Made by a program: the position numbers and the translations under genes
The notes under the pieces: model-generated
Database searches by the model: none
What the model was told of the DNA's origin: nothing
Seen by the model: only the letters and a program-made list of their open reading frames with translations
Part shown: positions 1 to 6,371 of the stretch, piece by piece
How positions within the stretch are numbered: position 1 is the first letter of the stretch
Layout of the letters: each line of letters starts with the position of its first letter
NCBI GenBank assembly: GCA_934233745.1
Contig: CAKQGN010000006.1
Location: forward strand, 1-64,000
Direction: 5' to 3'
Length of the DNA stretch: 64,000 nucleotides
Source: an uncultured Clostridia bacterium
Lineage (GTDB): Bacteria; Bacillota; Clostridia; Christensenellales; CAG-917

Positions 1-516
1 GCACACAAGTTCGGAGCGTGGGTGCCCGAAGTACCGGCAACCGAGGAAACGGAAGGCACGAAAGGACACAAAGATTGCGATTTCTGCGGAAAACATTTTG
101 ACGAAAACGGAACGGAGATCGCCGATCTTACGATAGCAAAACTCGTAAAGGTAGAAGTCACAGTTGTCGGCGGAACGGGTGGCGGCAGACTTACTGTCGG
201 CGAAAGCGTAACCGTAACGGCAGAAGATAAAGAGGGCAAAGTGTTCACAGGCTGGAAGGACGGAAGCGGTGAAATCGTAAGCACCGACAAGAGTTATACC
301 TTTACGGTGGCGGAAGGAACAACTCTTACCGCCGTGTATGAAGATGCTCCCGTGGCAAAGGACGGTCTTTCGGGCGGACAGATTGCGGGTATCGTAATCG
401 GAACATTGCTGCTTGCGGGAATCGGCGGATTTGCAATCTTCTGGTTCGCTGTCAAGAAAAAGACGTTTGCAGACTTAATCGCGGCAATCAAAGCATTGTT
501 CACCAAGAAGAAATAA
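1..516 (+). CDS. C-terminal end of a cell-surface protein (partial, 5' end outside window)
   Basis: The reading frame is open from base 1, so the start lies upstream; a GTG at 22 is only an internal codon. Seen: a Cys-containing module with the pattern FGAWVPEV...GTKGHKDCDFCGKHFD, a motif common in large repetitive Clostridia surface proteins, then a beta-rich segment ending TVTAEDKEGKVFTGWKDG, which fits the divergent InlB B-repeat fold. A single hydrophobic span near codons 128-152 is followed by a Lys-rich tail, so the protein is probably anchored in the membrane by its C-terminus with the repeats outside. There is no LPXTG sorting motif. Ligand and role are unknown. A strong hairpin follows the stop. 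Confidence 0.75.
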   Translation, partial: AHKFGAWVPEVPATEETEGTKGHKDCDFCGKHFDENGTEIADLTIAKLVKVEVTVVGGTGGGRLTVGESVTVTAEDKEGKVFTGWKDGSGEIVSTDKSYTFTVAEGTTLTAVYEDAPVAKDGLSGGQIAGIVIGTLLLAGIGGFAIFWFAVKKKTFADLIAAIKALFTKKK

Positions 517-549
517 TTTGCAGGATTAAGTAAATCTAAACAACAGCAA

Positions 550-581
550 AAAGAGAGTTTGACTACGGTCAGACTCTCTTT
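550..581 (+). terminator. Hairpin terminator after the surface protein
   Basis: A 14-bp stem (one G-T pair) with a TACG loop, 34 bases after the stop codon. The 5' arm starts AAAGAGAGT and the 3' arm ends ACTCTCTTT, so the T-rich end is built into the stem. It could work in both directions between this gene and the minus-strand sigF operon. Confidence 0.7.
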
Positions 582-739
582 CATATTTGCTGAAAATTTT
601 TGAAATCGTGCTTGAAAAATCGCTATTGTTTTGGCATTATTTCGGTATTGAAGTTATTGCGGCATTTTGCAAGGAAATGTGAACTTAAAAGGGGGAGCAT
701 CGGCATTTTAATAATCAATAAAACGAAATATTGTTCAAT

Positions 740-1453
740 TTATTCTTTCATACCGTCTTTGAGTTTTTGCAGCACTTTGTTTTCGATTCTGCTCACTTGC
801 ACCTGCGATACGCCGAGTTCTTGTGCGATTTCGCTTTGGGTTTTATCTCTGAAATATCTCAAAACGATAACTTTTTTCTCGCGCGAAGGCAAGTCGTTTA
901 TGAGGTCTTTCAAAAGCAGTTTGTCGATATTTTCGTCCTCGCATTCCTCGGTTGCGATTTTGTCGCCGAGTTCCGAATCGTCGTCGCCGACGGTTGCGGA
1001 GAGCGAAAGCAGATAATGCCGAGCGTCCATTGCAAAAACGATTTCTTGAGCGTCGACCTCAAACTTTGCCGCCAGCTGTTCTATTGTCGGTTCGCTTTCG
1101 CCTTTTTGGAGTTGTTCTTCGACAAAAACGTTGACTTTTTGTGCAAGCGTTTTTGTCCATCTCGACACTTTTATTGCGCCGTCATCGCGCAAAAAACGTT
1201 TGATTTCGCCACTAATCATCGGCACGGCGTACGTTGAAAATCTGACGCCGTATTCAACGGCGAAATTTTGCATGGCTTTTATCAATCCGATTGCTCCGAG
1301 TTGCATCAAATCGTCGTATTCCAATCTTCCTTTGAATCGTTTTACAATGGATTTGATAAGCGGTATATTTTCTTCTATCAGTTTTTCTTTTGCGCCGTCG
1401 TCACCTTGCTGAGCTTTTTTCAAAAGTTCGAGCGTGGTTTGATGATCCAACAT
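740..1453 (-). CDS. sigF: RNA polymerase forespore sigma factor SigF
   Basis: A 237-residue sigma-70 family protein and the first forespore-specific sigma factor. Seen: region 2 (FKGRLEYDDLMQLGAIGLIKA), region 3 (DGAIKVSRWTK) and region 4 with a helix-turn-helix (KTQSEIAQELGVSQVQVSRIE). The start ATG at 1453 overlaps the spoIIAB stop by one base (TAATG). A longer upstream reading frame exists, but it only runs back through spoIIAB in another frame. It is the last gene of spoIIAA-spoIIAB-sigF, the conserved order. By family knowledge it is held inactive by SpoIIAB until SpoIIAA is dephosphorylated in the forespore. Confidence 0.96.
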   Translation of the reverse strand: MLDHQTTLELLKKAQQGDDGAKEKLIEENIPLIKSIVKRFKGRLEYDDLMQLGAIGLIKAMQNFAVEYGVRFSTYAVPMISGEIKRFLRDDGAIKVSRWTKTLAQKVNVFVEEQLQKGESEPTIEQLAAKFEVDAQEIVFAMDARHYLLSLSATVGDDDSELGDKIATEECEDENIDKLLLKDLINDLPSREKKVIVLRYFRDKTQSEIAQELGVSQVQVSRIENKVLQKLKDGMKE

Positions 1454-1875
1454 TATTTCATCACCTTTTTCATTCTGACGACCGTTCCTTCGCCTTTGAC
1501 GGACGTCACTTCCATTTCGTCCATAAACGTTTCGATGATGGTGAAGCCCATGCCGCTGCGCTCGTCGTCCGAGGCAGTGGTGAAGAACGGCTCTATCGCT
1601 TCTTTGACGTTGTCTATTCCTTTGCCGAAATCCCGAACGACGATTTCGATTGAACGTTCTGCCTCCTCGACGTTGCATTCGATCTGCACAATGCCGCTTT
1701 CGTTTTTGTCGTACGCATGCACGACGACGTTTGTGACGGCTTCGCTTACGGCTGTCTTTATGTCGTTTATCTCCTCGAGGGTGGGGGAACACTCAATCGC
1801 AAACGACGCTACGACATTGCGTGCAAACGCCTCGTTTTTGCTTTTTGCCAAAAGTTTCATATCAAAATGATTCAT
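1453..1875 (-). CDS. spoIIAB: Anti-sigma F factor and SpoIIAA kinase SpoIIAB
   Basis: A 140-residue GHKL-type ATPase that binds SigF and phosphorylates SpoIIAA. Seen: N box EAVTNVVVHAY with its Glu and Asn, G1 box RDFGKGI, and G2 box SGMGFTII. The ATG at 1875 was chosen because AAGGAG lies just upstream and the product then begins MNHFDMKLLAKSKNEAFAR, in register with the Bacillus protein; a longer frame to 1962 overlaps spoIIAA and is rejected. It follows spoIIAA by 10 bases and overlaps sigF by one, so the three proteins should be made together. Confidence 0.96.
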   Translation of the reverse strand: MNHFDMKLLAKSKNEAFARNVVASFAIECSPTLEEINDIKTAVSEAVTNVVVHAYDKNESGIVQIECNVEEAERSIEIVVRDFGKGIDNVKEAIEPFFTTASDDERSGMGFTIIETFMDEMEVTSVKGEGTVVRMKKVMK

Positions 1876-1885
1876 ATACAACTCC

Positions 1886-2197
1886 TTATTCCACGACGGG
1901 GACATAGCGGTATACGCCGCTTGTGCGAAACACTTTGTCCACTTGTCCTGATACGTTCGCAAGCAAAAGTTCTGCGTGATTTTCTTTGAGTTTTTTGTAT
2001 CTGCCCAAAACGAATCCGAGTCCCGTGCTGTCGATAAAAGTCACGCCTTTCATGTCGAATATCATAGAGCGTAGCGCAGGCGTATTTTCGATAACGTCGT
2101 CGATTGCCGAGCGTACCTTTTTTGCGCCGTACTCGTCGATTTCACCTGAAATTTCAACTCGTATACAGTCTTTTTCGGATATAAATTTAGCTTCCAT
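1886..2197 (-). CDS. spoIIAA: Anti-anti-sigma F factor SpoIIAA
   Basis: A 103-residue STAS-domain protein. Seen: the phosphorylation motif FIDSTGLGF with Ser57, equivalent to Ser58 of the Bacillus protein. The unphosphorylated form releases SigF from SpoIIAB; in other sporulators the phosphatase is SpoIIE, which is not in this window. The start at 2197 has a GGAGG SD 6 bases upstream; the frame to 2236 lacks one. First gene of the operon. Confidence 0.95.
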   Translation of the reverse strand: MEAKFISEKDCIRVEISGEIDEYGAKKVRSAIDDVIENTPALRSMIFDMKGVTFIDSTGLGFVLGRYKKLKENHAELLLANVSGQVDKVFRTSGVYRYVPVVE

Positions 2198-2265
2198 ATT
2201 GCCTCCGACAATAGGATAAACGCTATCTAAATGCATATTTTGGCGGCTTTTTGTACAAAACGAAA

Positions 2266-2294
2266 ATTCTTATATTTTTCTGTCAAAAAAATCT
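2266..2294 (-). promoter_or_regulatory. Possible sigma-H promoter of the spoIIA operon
   Basis: Reading the minus strand, GAGATTTTT (2294-2286) and AAGAAT (2271-2266) resemble the -35 and -10 of sigma-H promoters, which drive spoIIA in Bacillus. Both boxes deviate from consensus, and no better candidate lies between 2197 and the divergent tRNA promoter. Confidence 0.3.
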
Positions 2295-2315
2295 CGAAAT
2301 CTATCAAAAAAATCA

Positions 2316-2344
2316 TTGACAACTTTTTGGATTTATTGTATAGT
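2316..2344 (+). promoter_or_regulatory. Sigma-A promoter of the tRNA operon
   Basis: TTGACA (2316-2321), 17-base spacer, TATAGT (2339-2344), ending 33 bases before the first tRNA. Near consensus, as expected for stable RNA. Confidence 0.85.
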
Positions 2345-2377
2345 GTTGTAGTCGCAATGAACGACGCGAAAATCTTT

Positions 2378-2455
2378 CGGGGTGTAGCGCAGTTTGGCTA
2401 GCGCGTCTGATTTGGGTTCAGAAGGTCGGGAGTTCGAATCTCTTCACCCCGACCA
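2378..2455 (+). tRNA. tRNA-Pro (TGG)
   Basis: Acceptor arms CGGGGTG and CACCCCG pair fully, the discriminator is A and CCA is encoded. The anticodon stem TCTGA/TCAGA holds TGG. First of six tRNAs in one transcript. Confidence 0.96.
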
Positions 2456-2478
2456 GCACAACTTCACCGATGTGATTC

Positions 2479-2555
2479 GGGCCTTTAGCTCAGTTGGTTA
2501 GAGCAGTCGGCTCATAACCGATCGGTCCGCGGTTCGAGTCCGTGAAGGCCCACCA
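2479..2555 (+). tRNA. tRNA with CAT anticodon, probably tRNA-Ile2 (lysidine type)
   Basis: Acceptor arms GGGCCTT/AAGGCCC, loop CTCATAA, CCA encoded. Genome pipelines often call such genes elongator Met. Here C4-G69 and C5-G68 in the acceptor stem match the positions TilS uses to recognise Ile2, and the body closely resembles the Bacillus Ile2 gene as I remember it. The likely role is reading AUA after C34 is changed to lysidine. Confidence 0.85.
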
Positions 2556-2572
2556 AAACATATATATCATTT

Positions 2573-2649
2573 GGCCCGGTAGTACAGTTGGTTAGTACGC
2601 CAGCCTGTCACGCTGGAGGTCAGGGGTTCGAGCCCCCTCCGGGTCGCCA
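2573..2649 (+). tRNA. tRNA-Asp (GTC)
   Basis: Acceptor GGCCCGG/CCGGGTC with one G-T pair, loop CTGTCAC carrying GTC, discriminator G as expected for Asp, CCA encoded. Confidence 0.95.
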
Positions 2650-2658
2650 TAAAGTTTG

Positions 2659-2682
2659 TGGCAGTGACAACCGTCACTGCCA
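2659..2682 (+). other. Perfect hairpin between tRNA-Asp and tRNA-Phe
   Basis: A 10-bp stem (GGCAGTGAC core) with a four-base loop in the longest spacer of the tRNA cluster. No T-tract follows and four tRNAs lie downstream, so it is more likely a processing or stability element than a terminator. Confidence 0.6.
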
Positions 2683-2714
2683 TAAATTTCAAAAAGGGGA
2701 TATCAATCCCGTAT

Positions 2715-2790
2715 GCCTCGGTAGCTCAGGTGGTAGAGCAAGGGACTGAAAATCCCTGTGTCGGTGGTTCGAGTCCGCCCCGAGGCACCA
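2715..2790 (+). tRNA. tRNA-Phe (GAA)
   Basis: Acceptor GCCTCGG/CCGAGGC, anticodon loop CTGAAAA carrying GAA, discriminator A, CCA encoded. Confidence 0.96.
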
Positions 2791-2802
2791 ACAACTCAAT
2801 AT

Positions 2803-2878
2803 GCTGGTGTAGCTCAACAGGCAGAGCAACTGATTTGTAATCAGTAGGTTGTTGGTTCGATTCCGATCACCAGCTCCA
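2803..2878 (+). tRNA. tRNA-Thr (TGT)
   Basis: Acceptor GCTGGTG/CACCAGC, anticodon stem CTGAT/ATCAG with loop TTGTA region carrying TGT, discriminator T, CCA encoded. Confidence 0.96.
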
Positions 2879-2881
2879 AAC

Positions 2882-2966
<85 letters not shown>

Positions 2967-2967
2967 A

Positions 2968-3001
2968 GATAAAAGCACTTGCAAACGCAAGTGCTTTTAT
3001 C
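2968..3001 (+). terminator. tRNA operon terminator
   Basis: A perfect 15-bp stem with an AAAC loop begins one base after the tRNA-Tyr CCA. The 3' arm ends GCTTTTATC, so the T-rich stretch lies inside the stem. Confidence 0.8.
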
Positions 3002-3015
3002 TATTTGGAAGAAGG

Positions 3016-3133
3016 GTGGATTTGGTGGTTTTTTCAAAAAAACCACCGTGCGCAATGCGCACCGAACCACCTTTCGGTGTGCACGCTCGCTTATGCAAGT
3101 AAACTTGCACGCATCGCTGTTGAGCGAATCCAC
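3016..3133. repeat. Hairpin cluster enclosed by a 7-bp inverted repeat
   Basis: GTGGATT (3016-3022) and AATCCAC (3127-3133) enclose four short hairpins: GGTGGTTTT/AAAACCACC (3024-3047), GTGCGC/GCGCAC (3048-3062), CACC/GGTG (3068-3079) and TGCAAGT/ACTTGCA (3094-3109). No coding frame is convincing here. It looks like a structured intergenic repeat of unknown family. Confidence 0.55.
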
Positions 3134-3152
3134 ACTCTCCATTAAAAACGCT

Positions 3153-3179
3153 AAAACCCTACTAAACAGCGGGGTTTTT
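3153..3179 (+). terminator. Possible terminator upstream of spoVA
   Basis: AAAACCC and GGGTTTT arms around a 12-base loop, ending in a T-run. A second weak candidate, GCGCA-TCA-TGCGC with eight T (3213-3233), follows. They would insulate spoVA from tRNA read-through. Confidence 0.5.
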
Positions 3180-3267
3180 GCTTTTCTATGTAGCATTTTT
3201 ATGTGTTGAATTGCGCATCATGCGCTTTTTTTTGTGTAAAAATTTTAATTTTGGCAATCATTGCCGT

Positions 3268-3420
3268 ATGGATGCATTGTTTTCAAAGAACGTTGAGGAT
3301 AAAGAGGTGTTTTTCAAGAAAATGGAAAATGTCGAGGGGGTTGTCGAGGGACGTTTGGAAAATGCTGTCGGCAACAATGAAAACAAGCAAACAAAGAATG
3401 CGGAGCAAGACAATGTATGA
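3268..3420 (+). CDS. Possible 50-residue protein coupled to spoVAC
   Basis: An ATG at 3268 opens a short, charged frame (starts MDALFSKNVEDKEVFFKK, many Asn, Glu and Lys) whose TGA overlaps the spoVAC ATG (ATGA), the usual sign of translational coupling. No SD is seen and a small palindrome, GGCAAT-C-ATTGCC, sits directly upstream. I do not recognise the protein. It may be a leader peptide for spoVAC, or chance. Confidence 0.35.
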   Translation: MDALFSKNVEDKEVFFKKMENVEGVVEGRLENAVGNNENKQTKNAEQDNV

Positions 3421-3860
3421 TTGAAAGAGAAGAATATCAGCAATACGTAAAGGAAAATGCGCCTAAGTCGCCGATGGTGCGAACACTGTTGGCGGCGTTT
3501 TTGGTGGGCGGTATCATTTGTTGTATTGGCGAGGGAATCGGCGATATTTTGCGACTGATTTTCAATGATTTGAGCGACAAAGACGTTGCGACATATGAAA
3601 GTTGTATAATGATTTTTCTTGGCAGTTTTCTCACGGCACTCGGACTTTATGACAAAATCGGGCATTTTGCAGGTGGCGGTTCGATTATTCCGATAACAGG
3701 GTTTGCAAACTCGGTGGTTTCGCCGGCTATGGAATACAATCGAGAAGGCGTATTTTTCGGAGTATGCGCAAAGATGTTCGTGATTGCGGGTCCCATCATC
3801 GTGTTTGGTGTCGTTGCGAGTTTTATTGTCGGACTTATCGGATATTTTGTTTGTATGTGA
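3417..3860 (+). CDS. spoVAC: Stage V sporulation protein AC
   Basis: A 147-residue polytopic membrane protein of the SpoVAC/SpoVAEB family, part of the channel for dipicolinic acid in the spore inner membrane. Seen: about four hydrophobic segments, with the family-like stretches LLAAFLVGGIICCIGEG and HFAGGGSIIPITGFANSVV. Length matches the Bacillus protein (150). A Pro-rich charged N-terminus (YVKENAPKSPMV) is typical. spoVAD begins 7 bases after its stop. Confidence 0.95.
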   Translation: MIEREEYQQYVKENAPKSPMVRTLLAAFLVGGIICCIGEGIGDILRLIFNDLSDKDVATYESCIMIFLGSFLTALGLYDKIGHFAGGGSIIPITGFANSVVSPAMEYNREGVFFGVCAKMFVIAGPIIVFGVVASFIVGLIGYFVCM

Positions 3861-3867
3861 GGTAAAA

Positions 3868-5064
3868 ATGCGCACTTTTCAGCTATCTAAACCTGTATAT
3901 ATAAAAAGCGGCTTCACGATTGTCGGCCCCAAAGAGGGGGACGGGAATTTCGGAGATAAGTTCGATATTGTCCTAAAAAACGATATATGGTGCGAAAAGT
4001 CGTTTGAAAAATGCGAGAGCAAAATGCATCGTGACGCCGTGAGCGGAGCAATCAGAAAAGCAGGATTAAAAAGAGAGGACATCGACATAATGCTGGGCGG
4101 CGATTTGCTCAATCAACTTGCCGCGACATCCCTTGCCGCACGCAATTTTCCATGTCCGTTTTTGGGGCTTTACAATGCGTGTTCGACTTTTAGCGAAAGC
4201 GTCATTGTCGGGGGAATGCTCATAGCGGGCGGATTTGCAAACAACGTGACTTGTTCCACGTCAAGCCATTTTGCGTCTGCCGAAAGACAGTATCGTTTTC
4301 CGCTCGAACTCGGCAATCAGCGCACGCCGACATCGCAATGGACGGTCACGGGGGCGGGCTGTACGGTTTTGTCGGACGAAATGCCTTCGATGATGAACGA
4401 AAGAGTGTATGAAGACGACATAATCGCAATCGACGACAGTATGAATATCGACAAAAAAACGCTTGAAAAATATAAAAAAAGTATTGAAAAACAGAAGAAC
4501 GTCATCAACAAAGAAAAATCCAATATCATAGAAATCAATTTTGAAAAAGAGAGCAACGACTATGTTAAGCCCAACACGCATTATGTCACGCTCACGGGCG
4601 GAAGTATCGGCAAAGTTGTGGATTTGGGCATCGACGACGAGGCAAATATGGGTGCGGCGATGGCTCCTGCCGCTTGCGATACCATTGTCACGCACTTTTT
4701 GGACAGCGGACGCTCGCCCGACTACTACGACGGCATTTTTACGGGCGATTTGGGACGGCACGGAAAGGAAATGCTTGAATATTTGCTCTCAAAAGAGGGG
4801 ATAACCTTGCCAAAATACTATATGGATTGCGGCGCGAGTTATTTTACGCCCGAACAAAAAACTTTTCAGGGAGGTTCGGGTGCAGGGTGCGTAAACACCG
4901 TTTTCAACTCATATATCCTCAAAAAAATGCAAAAGGGTGAGTTGAAGCGAGTGCTTGTCGTGCCGACAGGCGCACTGCTCAACAAGGATACGCCATTGCA
5001 AAAGGAAACTATCCCCGGGATATCCCACGCATTTACGCTTGAGAGTCATCCGTTTCTGAGCTGA
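3868..5064 (+). CDS. spoVAD: Stage V sporulation protein AD with an inserted charged segment
   Basis: A thiolase-fold protein of the dipicolinate uptake system; in Bacillus, SpoVAD binds dipicolinic acid. The ATG at 3868 was chosen because GTGAGG precedes it and the product starts as in the family (MRTFQLSKPVYIKSG). Seen: GPKEGDG, GDLLNQ, GACS-like YNACSTFSES, MGAAMAPAACDTI and GGSGAGC. At 398 residues it is about 60 longer than the Bacillus protein (338). The excess is one Lys/Glu/Ile/Asn-rich block at residues 174-238, between the strands that normally carry TVTGSG and IGKV. The frame is intact through it, so it is an insertion rather than a frameshift. Confidence 0.94.
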   Translation: MRTFQLSKPVYIKSGFTIVGPKEGDGNFGDKFDIVLKNDIWCEKSFEKCESKMHRDAVSGAIRKAGLKREDIDIMLGGDLLNQLAATSLAARNFPCPFLGLYNACSTFSESVIVGGMLIAGGFANNVTCSTSSHFASAERQYRFPLELGNQRTPTSQWTVTGAGCTVLSDEMPSMMNERVYEDDIIAIDDSMNIDKKTLEKYKKSIEKQKNVINKEKSNIIEINFEKESNDYVKPNTHYVTLTGGSIGKVVDLGIDDEANMGAAMAPAACDTIVTHFLDSGRSPDYYDGIFTGDLGRHGKEMLEYLLSKEGITLPKYYMDCGASYFTPEQKTFQGGSGAGCVNTVFNSYILKKMQKGELKRVLVVPTGALLNKDTPLQKETIPGISHAFTLESHPFLS

Positions 5065-5232
5065 CTGACGTTGGAACTTGGGATTGCAATTCAATATTAT
5101 ATTTGACAAAAAAGACAAAATTTTATGGTAAGAAAGGAAAACGCATATCAAAATACTCAATAAAATCGAAAATACATTTCAACTGAGTAAAGGAATGTAA
5201 CGGTGCATTTTATTCGGGGGATCGGAGAGAAT

Positions 5233-5604
5233 ATGGAAATGTTTTTGGATTATCTCAAAGTATTTGCCGTGGGCGGACTTGTGTGTATGCTCGGGCAAAT
5301 TCTTATCAACAAAACAAAAATGTCGTCGGCAAGAATCCTTGTGACTTATATGCTCATCGGCGTTGTGCTGGAAGTATGCGGAGCATTCGAGCCGATGAAA
5401 GAGTTTGCAGGCTCGGGTGTGACCATACCTATTATGGGGTTTGGCTCGAATCTTGCAAAAGGCGCGTTGGAAGGCGTTCAAAAAGACGGTTTTTTGGGCG
5501 CGATTACGGGCGGAATGAGCGCGGTTGCGGCAGGACTGACGACGGTTATCGTTTGCGGATTTACATTCGGGTTGATTTCTCGCTCGCGCTCAAAAAAGAT
5601 ATGA
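5233..5604 (+). CDS. spoVAE: Stage V sporulation protein AE (SpoVAEb type)
   Basis: A 123-residue membrane protein, paralogous to SpoVAC, needed for dipicolinic acid movement. Seen: four hydrophobic segments and the family stretches VGGLVCMLGQILI and EFAGSGVTIPIMGFGSNLAKG. The ATG at 5233 has GGAGAG upstream; a GTG at 5203 with AAAGGAATG upstream would add ten residues and cannot be excluded. It lies 168 bases after spoVAD, in a gap with no visible gene. Convergent with yunB. Confidence 0.93.
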   Translation: MEMFLDYLKVFAVGGLVCMLGQILINKTKMSSARILVTYMLIGVVLEVCGAFEPMKEFAGSGVTIPIMGFGSNLAKGALEGVQKDGFLGAITGGMSAVAAGLTTVIVCGFTFGLISRSRSKKI

Positions 5605-5628
5605 TTGCAAAACGGCGCAAGTTAAGCA

Positions 5629-6276
5629 TTAAGCGTTCAGGTTCAACATGCTCGATGAGCCGTACAAGTTCAGATATGTGTCGGGAATTTTGCCTACAAT
5701 AAGATTTTCGCATACCAAAACTTCAGCTTTGACTTTGATTGTAGGCTGGTCTATAGGCGTGACGATGCTTACGTCGGCGTACACGTCTATGTAGATTTTG
5801 TGCAACGTTTGATTTATGCCTGCCGATTGAAAAAACGATACGAAATCGCAGTTTGCCATTCCTATCGGCGTGATTTTTATGGTTACGTCGGGGCCGAACC
5901 CCATAAGCAACGCAAGCCCCGTAAACGTGCCTGCCGAGATTTGAATTTCCTGTGTACCGAGAGAGTCGAGATTTGCTTGCGCAAGGTTTGCGATTTGCCT
6001 TGCGATTTTGTTTATTTGCGGCGAATTTGCCTTTATCATGGATATGTTGCCGTCCTTGTCTTTGACTATGTCAAAGAGCATATCGTATGTAAGTCCGTCC
6101 GAAAGAACGCTTGTTGCGGCGAGGTTTACGGCATTTGTGGTGACGGCGCGCATTTGAGCAACCGAACTGTCCATAACGGTCGGAACGATGTTCGAGCGGA
6201 AATAGACCGTGCAAAAAACGAACACCGCAACGAAAATCGCGATTGCTATCACGACTCGAAAAAGTTTCGGTTTCAT
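5629..6276 (-). CDS. yunB: Sporulation protein YunB
   Basis: A 215-residue protein with a basic N-terminus (MKPKLFRVV) and one signal-anchor segment (residues 8-28), then an extracytoplasmic domain. YunB is a mother-cell (sigma-E) protein in Bacillus with an unclear role in spore formation. Family-like stretches: MRAVTTNAVNLAATSVL near residues 45-60, LGTQEIQISAGTFTGLALLMG and GPDVTIKITPIG. The start is uncertain: ATG 6276 has no SD, and a TTG at 6348 would add 24 polar residues. Confidence 0.85.
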   Translation of the reverse strand: MKPKLFRVVIAIAIFVAVFVFCTVYFRSNIVPTVMDSSVAQMRAVTTNAVNLAATSVLSDGLTYDMLFDIVKDKDGNISMIKANSPQINKIARQIANLAQANLDSLGTQEIQISAGTFTGLALLMGFGPDVTIKITPIGMANCDFVSFFQSAGINQTLHKIYIDVYADVSIVTPIDQPTIKVKAEVLVCENLIVGKIPDTYLNLYGSSSMLNLNA

Positions 6277-6336
6277 CGTTTTTGAGATTTTTGATTTTTT
6301 TTGCACGATATATTGTATGAGAAATTTTCGATTATC

Positions 6337-6365
6337 TTTACAAATCAAAAAGTTGTTGATACAAT
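6337..6365 (+). promoter_or_regulatory. rarA promoter, apparently leaderless
   Basis: TTTACA (6337-6342), 17 bases, TACAAT (6360-6365). Transcription would begin near 6372, exactly at the chosen rarA ATG, and there is no SD. Confidence 0.55.
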
Positions 6366-6371
6366 ATGCAT

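Noticed and set aside
740..1792. 350-residue SigF
   Set aside because: The extra N-terminal 113 residues are an out-of-frame reading of spoIIAB; ATG 1453 and the TAATG overlap fit the family.
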